In this document: one piece after another, positions 7,801 through 15,084 of the stretch | How positions within the stretch are numbered: the first letter of the stretch is position 1 | Layout of the letters: each line of letters starts with the position of its first letter | Source: Rubripirellula sp. | GTDB lineage: Bacteria > Planctomycetota > Planctomycetia > Pirellulales > Pirellulaceae | NCBI GenBank assembly: GCA_029213145.1 | Contig: JARGNK010000052.1 | Location: forward strand, 1-38,741 | DNA: 38,741 nt | Direction: 5' to 3' | Made by a program: the position numbers and the translations under genes | Notes under the pieces: generated by a model | Told to the model about the DNA's origin: nothing | The model's input: the letters and a program-made list of their open reading frames with translations, nothing else | Database searches by the model: none

Positions 7801-9047
7801 AACAGACCGAGCTCACTGATTCGACTCAGATTGCAGAAATCGAAGGTGGCAACTGGGGTAAGGGACGCCAACTATTCCACAGCGAGGCTGCCAGTTGCTT
7901 TAAATGCCACGCCATCAACGGCGGTGGACCCAACATAGGTCCTGACTTAGCGAACTTGATCCATCGTGATTACGCCTCGGTTTTGCGTGATATTCAAAAC
8001 CCTAGTTTTGCGATCAATCCCGACTACCTCGGCAATTCGGTGTTGCTGACGGACGGCCGAGTCCTGACCGGAACACTACAGACACTCGATGGAAAATTGT
8101 TCGTAGGAGAGGCAACGGGTGAACTGACTGCATTGAATGAGTCCGAAATCGTCACGATCAAGCCAGCCGAGGTCTCGGTGATGCCGAAAGGAATCGAAGA
8201 AAAACTGACGCCCGATCAGATGCGGGATTTGATGACGTTCTTGCTGACTCAACCTCCCCACATGCCGCTCGATTCACCTCTCGACGCGCCACCTGTTCGA
8301 ACCCAAGCGGAGGTCGCGAAGGTACTTTCCGGATCAAAGCCATTACCAACAAAACTCGATGAGCTCACCATTGTTTTAGTGGCCGGCAAGAAAGACCACG
8401 GACCGGGCGAACACGATTATCCCGCTTGGCAAATTCAATGGGGACAACTGCTGGCGGCGGCAGATGCGGTCGAGGTCGATGCCGCCTGGGGATTCCCCAA
8501 CGACGACCAACTCGCTCAAGCAGACGTGCTAGTGTTTTTTCAAAAAGGGGACTGGAACGACGACCGCCAAGCTAAGATGGATCAATTTTTTGATCGTGGA
8601 GGAGGAGCGGTTTACATTCACTGGGCCGTCAATGGCAACGACCGCGTCGATGACTTTTCAGAACGCATCGGCCTGGCATCCAGGGGAGGAAGCATCGCTT
8701 ACCGCCACGGCCCACTAGCGTTGAATGTGCACAACACCGACCACCCAATCATGCGCAACATCGAACCATTCCAACTTTATGACGAAAGCTATTGGCGACT
8801 GACTGGCAACCCACAGAACATCACGCTGTTTGCGAGCAGCGTCGAAGAAGGAGTTTCGCGTCCCCAGATTTGGTCCTACGATCGTTCGGCGGGAAGAGTC
8901 TTCGTCAGCATTCCCGGCCATTACAACTGGACGTTCGACGATCCCATATTCCGTACGATCATGCTGCGTGGCTTGGCTTGGAGCGCCGATCAGCCAATTG
9001 ATCGATTCAATGAATTGGTGCGACTTGGGGCAAGAACGTCCAAGTGA
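4884..9047 (+). CDS. Giant exported LamG / beta-propeller / cytochrome c / ThuA fusion
   Basis: This 1387-residue protein begins at ATG 4884 with a signal peptide (hydrophobic residues about 8-22). An ATG at 4815 would add 23 residues. Modules in order: a concanavalin/LamG-like jellyroll (about 30-270, 'LDGLILHLDAAQA'); a sugar-dehydrogenase-like propeller (about 290-660) with acidic DSDGDGLED and DTDGDNQAD loops that could bind calcium; a linker; a planctomycete haem-binding domain with C1005-F-K-C1008-H1009 ('GRQLF--EAASCFKCHAI-GGG-NIGPDL'); and a ThuA-like domain (about 1160-1370, 'IVLVAGKKDHG', 'VYIHWAVNG', 'PGHYNWTFDDP'). Such proteins are thought to oxidise sugars in the periplasm and pass electrons to the haem; substrate and partner are unknown. 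A ThuA domain at the end of this architecture is notable. Confidence 0.9.
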   Translation: MRFLQKPTLICLCVISGIGLAEQPSSPPLPQLDGLILHLDAAQAATSQEPGPIKNWQNLANTEFQFSQGSLEHQPKLVAIANNHVVRFADSHLRSIGNQITTNSLTLFAVLAAHSNDGDYRGWLSSNAPDQRDYESGFNLDLGPAPSRKVDAINVEGIGFGGYRNLLKDHFEFGTLHQVTMRVNAAAKAASLRVDRKQTGQRPYNPSAISLQEMTLGARFLTQGPGPQKVYGESNCDLAEILIYQRSLSNTEIEAVENYLEVKHAKLAEALPDSLPSREDSIELVKIENPPAIQMLVPGFEIRELPVQLTNVNNVRFRNDGTLVTLGYNGDVHLLSDSDGDGLEDQVKPFWKNKGSLRGPIGMIVTPKNYPRGEGIFTSSKGKVSLIVDTDGDNQADEEIVVATGWEEIPQNVDATGIAMDADGALYFGLGTANYANAYLIDDEGVAHYSLDSDRGTVQRVSPDFKTRETICTGIRFPIAFAFNQHGDLFCAEQEGATWLPNGNPFDELLQIIPNRHYGFPPRHPRYNPTVIDEPSVFDYAPQHQSTCGMVFNGDGESSATFGPAWWSGNAIVCGESRGKIWRTQLSKTDAGYVASNQLVACLQMLTVDACVAPNGDLVVACHSGPPDWGTGPTGIGKLYRIHMSTPNAARPRNAWANSPREIQIAFDSPLDPLLLQGITERITIQHGEFVRAGDAFENLVPPYSVVKRQLATPRKKLAVRGVALSADRRSLLLQTDPMRSTSHYSITIPFGSSSHNHLEDWDSSAPSGSDLANSDRDSHRLVTGNPIPQIPVMEVDLTLDGVEASFTREPGNQTDKTNWKGWLPHFNWQVCDEFTRSSVEHDELRALLASGGELTLTSRLDLEDMLRPKVQPGSTLDHEWPAETVTLIAASSQSFSLETNEHRVQASRVNSGMFEASLEITAANAASVPLTMRLTISAEHSADWTLTATTNEDARRRALPLRRFRLPWTSDEQTELTDSTQIAEIEGGNWGKGRQLFHSEAASCFKCHAINGGGPNIGPDLANLIHRDYASVLRDIQNPSFAINPDYLGNSVLLTDGRVLTGTLQTLDGKLFVGEATGELTALNESEIVTIKPAEVSVMPKGIEEKLTPDQMRDLMTFLLTQPPHMPLDSPLDAPPVRTQAEVAKVLSGSKPLPTKLDELTIVLVAGKKDHGPGEHDYPAWQIQWGQLLAAADAVEVDAAWGFPNDDQLAQADVLVFFQKGDWNDDRQAKMDQFFDRGGGAVYIHWAVNGNDRVDDFSERIGLASRGGSIAYRHGPLALNVHNTDHPIMRNIEPFQLYDESYWRLTGNPQNITLFASSVEEGVSRPQIWSYDRSAGRVFVSIPGHYNWTFDDPIFRTIMLRGLAWSADQPIDRFNELVRLGARTSK

Positions 9048-9155
9048 ACAGTCGACCCAGGCCGTAAATAAGGTTTGGAAAAACGACGGCCTGTTAAACA
9101 GTCTTTTAAAAAACGTCCCGGGCTGAGGATCTTCTAAGCTAAATCTTCGCCCGCG

Positions 9156-9208
9156 CTGAGCAACGAGAATTCTCCCGTTCAGCTGAGCAACGCGAATTCT
9201 CCTGTTCA
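9156..9208. repeat. Two tandem copies of a 26-base sequence
   Basis: Copies at 9156-9181 and 9183-9208 differ at two positions and share CTGAGCAACG and GAATTCTCC. They lie in the gap (9048-9315) between the fusion gene and the convergent TPP enzyme. The rest of the gap holds four loose copies of CACTCAAC-like sequence (about 9255-9302). There is also an 8-bp inverted repeat (CAGGCCGT 9058-9065, ACGGCCTG 9086-9093) with a 20-base loop. No gene is visible in the gap. Confidence 0.7.
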
Positions 9209-9315
9209 AACGAAGCCTAACCAGCCAGCCGCAGACAGATCTCTCAAGACGGTCACTCAACGACCATAACTCAACGGCAGCCACTCAACGGGTTTCACTC
9301 AATGGGCACGGACGT

Positions 9316-11076
9316 CTACGGCGACACGTTGACATCCAGCACGACGAACTGCGATTCGGCAATTTTCAACGCCTCATCAAGCTGACTGCTGAGTTCATCC
9401 TTTGATTCGATTCGCTTACCAATCCCATTCCACGCCTGAGGCATCATCGAATAATTCGGCGACGGGTCGATTGCGGCACCCGGCATATACTGAGTCGATA
9501 CCGCCGCTCCCTCAGGAAAGTAGTTGTAAAAGTTCCACGTTTGAGAAATGTAGCCTGAGTTATTCATGACCACGATAATGATCGGCAACTGCTCTTGCTG
9601 GCTGAGCCCAAAGCAGGCGGGAATCGGGTTGTAATTAAAAGCCCCATCGCCCACGATGCAGACAACCGTCTTTTCGGGGTTGGCCATTTTGGCTCCCAAC
9701 GCCACGCCGATGCCGGTCCCAAGACCTCCCTGCCAGCCCCGGCAGTGCTGAAACTGCTTGTCCGGCTGGCTGAACAAGTAGTGAGTGAAGTAGGGAACTT
9801 GAGAGACCATTTCGTCCACGATGATGCTATTGGCTGGAAGGCTTTTCGCTAACGCCTGAAATAACGTACTTGCGTGGATCCTTGCCTCCGATTCGGTCGC
9901 AACGACCTCGTCACTGGTCGTTTTCTCAAACGCCAATTGTTGAGCTTGGTTGTACTCAGTCCAGCGACTGATTCGGCTGGCAATCTCCGAACGGTTTTTC
10001 TCAAGCTGCGGAGAATCCTTCAATCGATCCAAGATCATGCTTAGATTCTCTACCGGATCACCACTCACGCAAACGGTGGTTTCATAACCCCAGAATGCCG
10101 ACGCCGGGCGGAGCGGCTCTTGATCAATCAGAATGACCTGGCAGCCCGGTTGAAGTTTTTGCATGGGCGGATGCCAGGGACCATTGCTGCAGAGCACAAT
10201 CACGACATCCGCCTCTCCCAAGACCGCCTCGACGCTCCCCTTGCCGTGCAATGGACTGGTTCGATCGATGTTCTTATACGAGGGCATCCACCACTCAAAG
10301 ACGGGTGCGGCGATCTCATGGGCAAAAGTATCAAGTAGCTGCGTTGCCGCTTCGGTTTCAGCAAAACTTTCGGTAACAATGATCGGGTTGTCCGCTGCCG
10401 CGATCATTTCAGCGACCTGATCCAAATGCCTGGCAGATGCAGATCCAGAGTCAGAATCAAGTTTCGGAAAACGATTCGCCGGCGCATCATCAGAATCGTA
10501 CGAAGTCATCATGATTTCGAACGGAACCTCCACCATGACCGGCCCCCGCGTGACCTGCTGCGCAAAGTAAATCGCCCGATGCAGGTTCGGATACAAATCT
10601 TCGGGCGTACGGCATGCCACACCCCATTTTGTCGTCGTCGCCGCATGTCGTGCCGGTCCAAATTCGTCGATTAGAAACGTTGGCCACTCCGGCCCCGGAT
10701 CTTTCGAAGCATCCTCACCAAAAGACACCGTGTCGGGCGAGATGAGGAGCATCGGGATTTTTTCCTGCTTTGCGGTCCGCAAAGCCATCGCCCCATTCAA
10801 AACCCCCAAACCAGTCGGAAGACAAACCGCTGCCATCTTGCCGGTACTCTTGTAGTACCCAATTGCCAGGCTGACGGCGAGCGATTCATGACGGCAATTC
10901 ACGTACCTCGGCAAAGCATCCGGATCAGTGACATGCCGTTTCGCAAATGCTTCCCATAACGGAGCAAGCGCCGCGATTGGAGATGTAAAAAGATATTCAA
11001 TCTGGTATTGAGCCAACACTTCGATGATCGCGTCACCACCGTTCTTTCCCGCCATTACGGGACGTGAATTCGACAT
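9316..11076 (-). CDS. Thiamine-diphosphate-dependent decarboxylase/acetolactate-synthase-like enzyme
   Basis: This 586-residue protein has the three-domain layout of ThDP enzymes: an N-terminal pyrimidine-binding domain (about 10-190), a central domain (about 215-350) and a C-terminal diphosphate-binding domain (about 400-580). The glutamate that activates the cofactor is visible as Glu64 (NCRHES). The metal/diphosphate motif is G476-D-G...N505-N506. Likely chemistry is decarboxylation or carboligation of a 2-keto acid, as in acetolactate synthase or benzoylformate decarboxylase. The gene is solitary, with no ilvN-type regulatory subunit or ilvC beside it, so a biosynthetic acetolactate synthase is less likely than a specialised decarboxylase. 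There is no signal peptide, so it is cytoplasmic. It converges on the fusion gene and diverges from the next gene. Confidence 0.85.
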   Translation of the reverse strand: MSNSRPVMAGKNGGDAIIEVLAQYQIEYLFTSPIAALAPLWEAFAKRHVTDPDALPRYVNCRHESLAVSLAIGYYKSTGKMAAVCLPTGLGVLNGAMALRTAKQEKIPMLLISPDTVSFGEDASKDPGPEWPTFLIDEFGPARHAATTTKWGVACRTPEDLYPNLHRAIYFAQQVTRGPVMVEVPFEIMMTSYDSDDAPANRFPKLDSDSGSASARHLDQVAEMIAAADNPIIVTESFAETEAATQLLDTFAHEIAAPVFEWWMPSYKNIDRTSPLHGKGSVEAVLGEADVVIVLCSNGPWHPPMQKLQPGCQVILIDQEPLRPASAFWGYETTVCVSGDPVENLSMILDRLKDSPQLEKNRSEIASRISRWTEYNQAQQLAFEKTTSDEVVATESEARIHASTLFQALAKSLPANSIIVDEMVSQVPYFTHYLFSQPDKQFQHCRGWQGGLGTGIGVALGAKMANPEKTVVCIVGDGAFNYNPIPACFGLSQQEQLPIIIVVMNNSGYISQTWNFYNYFPEGAAVSTQYMPGAAIDPSPNYSMMPQAWNGIGKRIESKDELSSQLDEALKIAESQFVVLDVNVSP

Positions 11077-11408
11077 TTTGGTATTCCAATGCTCACAGAC
11101 ATGAATTCATGAGCATCCAATGTACGGTAATTTTGATCCGCCGAAAGTTTTATCAAGATCCCGATGATCGTTGCAGTCACCGAGCCCCGGCGATCGAAAA
11201 GCAGGATCCGAATCGCAAATGGTGGCGAACGGTCCTTCCACCGCTCTGCCCAACAACACCCAAGCCGGTCAGAATACGAAGCAGTTCCTAGGCAAAACCG
11301 ATCAGTTCACTATGATTGGCGGCGAAGGATTGAAAATTACACACGGTAAATGGCCGAGTCCTTCGACTTTACCGAGACTGCGTTCAAACAGAATTGCTCG
11401 AGCATCCC
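11077..11408. other. Divergent intergenic region upstream of the TPP enzyme and the conserved unknown gene
   Basis: This gap of about 330 bp lies between divergent genes and should contain promoters for both. I see no strong -35/-10 pair, palindrome or small gene. Open frames here run through into the next gene out of frame and look spurious. Confidence 0.4.
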
Positions 11409-11840
11409 ATGGCGAAAAAACAACGGATTCCCCACAAGTTCTTGCCTTGGATCGATGCCCGCAAAAAGTTTCGGCTTTCCAACGCCCATATCCAGATGGC
11501 GAGAGAACTCGGTTTGAGCCCAAAACGGTTCGGCAGCTATGCCGATCGTACAAACCAACCTTGGAAACTGCCGCTCCCCGAATTCATCGAGGCACAATAT
11601 CAAAAGCAATTCGGCAAAGAACGGCCTGATGAGGTCCTGTCGATGGAAGAAATTGCGGCTGCTCATGTGGCAAAGCGAGCAGCGAGAAAAGTTGAACGAG
11701 CCAAGTCAGCTCAGCAAGAAGCAACCGACTCAGCCAGCGCCGAAACCACCAACACCGAAACTGAGCCCGCAGATGGAAACCAGACTGCCGCAGATTCCGC
11801 TATCACAGAGCTGAGTGATCAGGACCAATCGAAGAACTGA
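11409..11840 (+). CDS. Conserved hypothetical protein (MAKKQRIPHKFLPW family)
   Basis: This is a 143-residue protein. The first 75 residues (IPHKFLPWIDARKKFRLSN..., HIQMARELGLSPKRFG, PWK-PLPEFIE--Y-K-FGK) resemble a compact bacterial family of unknown function. I recognise it from memory but know no name for it. The segment 'AHIQMARELGLSPKRFG' could be a helix-turn-helix-like or RNA/DNA-contacting helix pair. The remaining 68 residues are a charged, low-complexity tail rich in Ala, Glu, Thr and Gln, probably disordered. ATG 11409 is preferred over the earlier in-frame ATG 11394 because family members begin with M-x-K. The gene ends 56 bp before the ars promoter and is probably a separate transcript. 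Confidence 0.7.
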   Translation: MAKKQRIPHKFLPWIDARKKFRLSNAHIQMARELGLSPKRFGSYADRTNQPWKLPLPEFIEAQYQKQFGKERPDEVLSMEEIAAAHVAKRAARKVERAKSAQQEATDSASAETTNTETEPADGNQTAADSAITELSDQDQSKN

Positions 11841-11896
11841 CCTCACTCTTCCCGGTGCTTACCGTTCTTTCCGATGCTCGTTGCCGAAAAACTCCG

Positions 11897-11925
11897 TTGA
11901 CTTGATCCATCACCAGGCGTATCGT
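11897..11925 (+). promoter_or_regulatory. Predicted sigma-70-type promoter of arsRDA
   Basis: TTGACT (11897-11902) is followed after exactly 17 bases by TATCGT (11920-11925). The -35 is close to consensus; the -10 matches at four of six positions. The -10 overlaps the left arm of the palindrome at 11921-11943, so bound repressor would block RNA polymerase. The leader to the arsR start would be only about 20 bases. Confidence 0.5.
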
Positions 11926-11943
11926 TAATCGTCGATTAACGAT
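11921..11943. promoter_or_regulatory. arsO: Perfect 23-bp palindromic operator, probably for ArsR
   Basis: The arms ATCGTTAATCG and CGATTAACGAT are perfect reverse complements around a single central T at 11932. The site lies ten bases upstream of the arsR start and overlaps the predicted -10 hexamer. This placement is standard for autoregulated ArsR-family repressors, which bind dyads as dimers. Binding by this ArsR is inferred. Confidence 0.75.
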
Positions 11944-11953
11944 TAAGAGACAG

Positions 11954-12289
11954 GTGCCGGTGGCAAAAAAGAAAGCAAAACAGCGAGACTGCGACCCGCG
12001 GCCGGTCCGCCTCCCCGACGATGCGTGCGCTGAAGAACTGGCGCAACTCGCTTGGGCGGTTGCCCATCCAGCCCGTGTGCGGATCATGCGTCTGCTGAGC
12101 GACCGAGAAACATGTGTCTGCGGGGAAATTGTCGACGAACTCCCGTTGGCCCAATCGACGGTTTCTCAACACCTCAAAATCCTGAAAGAATCAGGCATGA
12201 TCAATGGTGAAATCGATGGCCCCAAAGTCTGCTACTGCATTAACTCCGAAAAACTTCGCACGCTAAAAGACTTAGTCGCTGCGTTTTGA
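11954..12289 (+). CDS. arsR: ArsR-family metalloregulator (arsenite-responsive repressor)
   Basis: This 111-residue winged-helix repressor of the ArsR/SmtB family releases DNA when As(III) or Sb(III) binds. The helix carrying ETC54-V-C56-GEIV matches the metal-sensing Cys-x-Cys of arsenic-type ArsR proteins. The third cysteine of the R773 type is absent, and other cysteines (13, 25) lie in the N-terminal tail. The recognition helix is '[16 protein letters not shown]'. The start is GTG 11954; a GTG at 11960 is equally possible and would have better spacing from AAGAGA at 11945-11950. There is no ATG near the N-terminus. The gene is first in arsR-arsD-arsA and is probably autoregulated through the palindrome just upstream. 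Confidence 0.9.
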   Translation: MPVAKKKAKQRDCDPRPVRLPDDACAEELAQLAWAVAHPARVRIMRLLSDRETCVCGEIVDELPLAQSTVSQHLKILKESGMINGEIDGPKVCYCINSEKLRTLKDLVAAF

Positions 12290-12352
12290 TTGCGCGGCTG
12301 CAAATCGCCACTGCCTAAACAGCAAAACCCTATGAGAACTGAGTAATGAAAG

Positions 12353-12721
12353 ATGAGTAAAGTTCAAATCTACGATAAACCAATGTGCTGTTCGACTGGT
12401 GTTTGCGGTCCTCAGGTTGACCCAGTGTTACCAAAATTTGCAAGTGATCTGGAGTGGCTGAAATCGCAGGGCCACCAAGTGGATCGTTTTAATCTTGCAC
12501 AGCAACCGCAAGAATTCGCTTCGAATGGTCAAGTCCAACAGTTGCTGGAAAGCGAAGGTGTCGATTGCTTGCCGCTAATTTTGGTCGACGACCGCGTTGT
12601 TAGTCGCAGTGAATACCCAGCACGCGAAAATCTAGCTCTTTGGACAGGCTCAAAGCTTCGGCCAACAGGTCTTCCGATCTCCCAGGATGGTGGCTGCAGC
12701 GGCGACTCCAGTTGCTGCTAA
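12353..12721 (+). CDS. arsD: ArsD arsenic metallochaperone
   Basis: This 122-residue ArsD has a thioredoxin-like fold. It binds As(III) and hands it to the ArsA ATPase, raising its affinity at low arsenite. The essential cysteines Cys12, Cys13 and Cys18 are in the same positions as in the plasmid R773 protein (MCCSTGVCGP). 'VDCLPLILVDDRVV' and 'YPARENLALW' complete the fold. A C-terminal vicinal pair ends the protein (GGCSGDSSCC), as in many ArsD proteins. It lies 63 bp after arsR and 11 bp before arsA, so it is co-transcribed. ArsD can also act as a weak second repressor. Confidence 0.93.
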   Translation: MSKVQIYDKPMCCSTGVCGPQVDPVLPKFASDLEWLKSQGHQVDRFNLAQQPQEFASNGQVQQLLESEGVDCLPLILVDDRVVSRSEYPARENLALWTGSKLRPTGLPISQDGGCSGDSSCC

Positions 12722-12732
12722 GGAAAACAAAG

Positions 12733-14574
12733 ATGGTCCTTTTTTCAAGCCCGACCCGTAATTTATTCTTCACCGGCAAGGGCGGTGTCGGCAAGACATC
12801 CATGGCATGTGCGACTGCCGTTCAATTAGCGGAAACGGGATCACGGGTGTTGTTGGTTTCCACCGACCCGGCGTCGAACCTACAAGATGTTCTCGCGACA
12901 AAAATCCAAAACACCCCAACAGCGATCGCCGGCGTGTCAAATCTTCACGCCATGAACATCGATCCTGCGGAATCGGCCAAGCAGTACCGAGAACGAATGG
13001 TGGCACCGTATCGAGGCGTCCTTCCGGACGCGGCAGTCGCCAGCATGGAAGAACAGCTCTCCGGTTCCTGCACCTTGGAGATCGCCGCCTTTGATGAATT
13101 CTCCAGGTTGCTAGGGGATGAGTCAGCGACATCGCAATACGATCATGTAATTTTCGACACGGCTCCCACTGGTCACACGCTGCGTTTACTCACGCTACCT
13201 TCGGCCTGGACAGGTTTCATGGAAACCAACACCACGGGAACCTCTTGCCTTGGCCCACTCGCCGGGTTGCAAGATCAACAAAAACTCTATCGCAAAAGCG
13301 TGGACGCTTTATCGGATTTCACCAAAACGACCTTGTTGCTGGTCACGCGACCGGAGGCCTCTGCACTACGTGAAGCGGGTCGCACCAGCCAAGAGCTTCA
13401 ACAACTTGGAGTCCAGAACCAACAACTCATTGTCAACGGTGTCTTTTCAGCACGTGCGGAGGACGACGAATTCGCGGCGGCAATGGAATCGAGATGTCAA
13501 CAGGCGTTGAAATCAATGCCACCCCAAATCGCCTCGCTACCACGCACCGACATACCGCTGCTACCGGTGGGATTGATGGGAATCGCAGCCCTCAAACAAA
13601 TCGGCCATTCAAACGCAGTGGGCGAAGATTTAGCTGCAGAGGATGATGCTCGCGCGGAAAAGGGTGTCGGCGAAGAACCCAATGACGGCGGCGACTCACT
13701 CGCACAGATCAAGGTTGGTCTGGACTCGATGATTGACGAGATTGCTGCCTCTGGGCACGGCGTCGTAATGACGATGGGCAAGGGAGGGGTTGGTAAAACC
13801 ACGGTCGCTGCCGCAATCGCGGTCGGACTTGCTGATCGTGGCTACGAAGTCCTACTTTCGACCACTGACCCGGCCGCACACCTCACAACAACCCTAGCCA
13901 ACGACAAGCTCCCCAACCTGACAGTTAGCCGAATTGACCCCGAACAGGAAACGGAGGATTACACGGCGGAGGTCATGGCAACGGCAGGAGCCGACTTGGA
14001 CGAGCAGGGCCGTGACTTGTTGCTCGAAGATTTACGATCCCCCTGCACTGAAGAAATAGCAGTATTCCGCGCCTTTGCACGCGCGGTTGCCGGTGGCAAA
14101 GATCGATTCGTCGTCTTGGATACAGCCCCCACCGGACACACCATTCTCTTGCTCGATTCAGCCCTCGCTTATCATCGCGAAGTAAGTCGCCAATCGAGCC
14201 AAATGCCAGAGTCTGTCGAACAGTTGCTGCCAAGATTGCGTGACCCTAAATTCGCGAGACTGCTCATCGTCACCTTGCCAGAAGCGACACCGGTCCACGA
14301 AGCAACTCAACTGCAGAAAGATCTTGAACGAGCCGAAATTGCAACATTCGGATGGGTTGTCAACCAGAGCTTTCAGCCATTGAAGGTCACCGATTCAAGC
14401 CTCAAACAGCGGCAGCAAAACGAACGCACCTACGTTCGAGAAGTCAATGAGATCAGCTCCCAACGGATGGTCGTACTACCGTGGCAAAAGCAGTCGCCAA
14501 CCGGTCTCGATAACCTGCGACGGGTCGCCGGTGAACTGAGGCCGGCCAGCAAATCGCCGGAATTGCCTGCTTAA
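12733..14574 (+). CDS. arsA: ArsA arsenite-stimulated ATPase (two-domain)
   Basis: This 613-residue duplicated ATPase has Walker A loops at residues 15-22 (GKGGVGKT) and 349-356 (GKGGVGKT). Each half also carries the signature DTAPTGHT. The As(III)-binding cysteines are visible: Cys113 and Cys172, identical in number to R773 ArsA, and Cys438, which corresponds to its Cys422. In known systems ArsA docks on the ArsB membrane carrier and drives arsenite export with ATP. Neither ArsB nor Acr3 is encoded in this window. ATG 12733 is chosen over an upstream non-ATG start that would overlap arsD. A linker rich in Glu/Asp/Gly (about 297-335) joins the halves. Confidence 0.95.
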   Translation: MVLFSSPTRNLFFTGKGGVGKTSMACATAVQLAETGSRVLLVSTDPASNLQDVLATKIQNTPTAIAGVSNLHAMNIDPAESAKQYRERMVAPYRGVLPDAAVASMEEQLSGSCTLEIAAFDEFSRLLGDESATSQYDHVIFDTAPTGHTLRLLTLPSAWTGFMETNTTGTSCLGPLAGLQDQQKLYRKSVDALSDFTKTTLLLVTRPEASALREAGRTSQELQQLGVQNQQLIVNGVFSARAEDDEFAAAMESRCQQALKSMPPQIASLPRTDIPLLPVGLMGIAALKQIGHSNAVGEDLAAEDDARAEKGVGEEPNDGGDSLAQIKVGLDSMIDEIAASGHGVVMTMGKGGVGKTTVAAAIAVGLADRGYEVLLSTTDPAAHLTTTLANDKLPNLTVSRIDPEQETEDYTAEVMATAGADLDEQGRDLLLEDLRSPCTEEIAVFRAFARAVAGGKDRFVVLDTAPTGHTILLLDSALAYHREVSRQSSQMPESVEQLLPRLRDPKFARLLIVTLPEATPVHEATQLQKDLERAEIATFGWVVNQSFQPLKVTDSSLKQRQQNERTYVREVNEISSQRMVVLPWQKQSPTGLDNLRRVAGELRPASKSPELPA

Positions 14575-14657
14575 CCGATCGTTTTTTCCAATGGACGGTT
14601 CGTGAACCAGTCGGTCGGTTTCGCTCCCCCGCGACTTCCAGAATCGCTTGCCAGACT

Positions 14658-14682
14658 CGCTTGCCAGGCTTTGCAGCAAGCG
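14658..14682 (+). terminator. Hairpin downstream of arsA
   Basis: CGCTTGC (14658-14664) and GCAAGCG (14676-14682) form a perfect 7-bp stem with an 11-base loop, 84 bp after the arsA stop. No T-run follows, so intrinsic termination is uncertain. Confidence 0.3.
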
Positions 14683-14754
14683 ACAGATGTGAGGTTGCAT
14701 TGAATCAGCGGGCAGAATGTCGATTGCCGGTTGACACATCGCCATCCTACTAGC

Positions 14755-15084
14755 ATGGACGACCAGCGATCACTCGACTCACTGCACCGCTATGAATTGC
14801 AGGATCGGTATATCGAATTGACCCGAACGGAGCTTCCGGGCGAGGCCCGCAAGTGCAAATGGATGGTGCGGGAGGACCATTGTTTTATGCGGATCATTCT
14901 GGATCGCCTGTTTGGCGATTGCTGGTACAACCATCTTGATCGACGGCTAACCGCTTACAAACAACTGAACAATCAACAGCTCCAGCAATGCATTACCATG
15001 GCGGAACAACTACTTCGCGGTGACACCGTCGCGTTAGCAGAGTGGAATCGAGACAGCCTTCGATGGCGAGGGAAGCTGAAGTGA
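14755..15084 (+). CDS. Conserved hypothetical protein, first gene of a three-gene operon
   Basis: This is a 109-residue, mostly helical protein with no signal peptide. Characteristic text is 'LHRYELQDRYIELTRTELP', 'EDHCFMRIILDRLFGDCWYNHLDRR' and 'AYKQLNNQQLQQ'. I recognise it as a conserved bacterial family that I associate with TIGR03643/DUF2805 genes, but no biochemical role is known to me. Members are sometimes labelled acetyltransferase-related; I see no acetyl-CoA motif to support that. The conserved H-C-F-M-R-I and D-C-W-Y segments suggest a buried ligand or interaction surface. The start is ATG 14755. Its stop overlaps or abuts the next gene. Confidence 0.8.
   Translation: MDDQRSLDSLHRYELQDRYIELTRTELPGEARKCKWMVREDHCFMRIILDRLFGDCWYNHLDRRLTAYKQLNNQQLQQCITMAEQLLRGDTVALAEWNRDSLRWRGKLK

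Noticed and set aside
9058..9093. Inverted repeat after the fusion gene as an intrinsic terminator
   Set aside because: The loop is 20 bases, the stem only 8 bp, and no T-run follows it directly.
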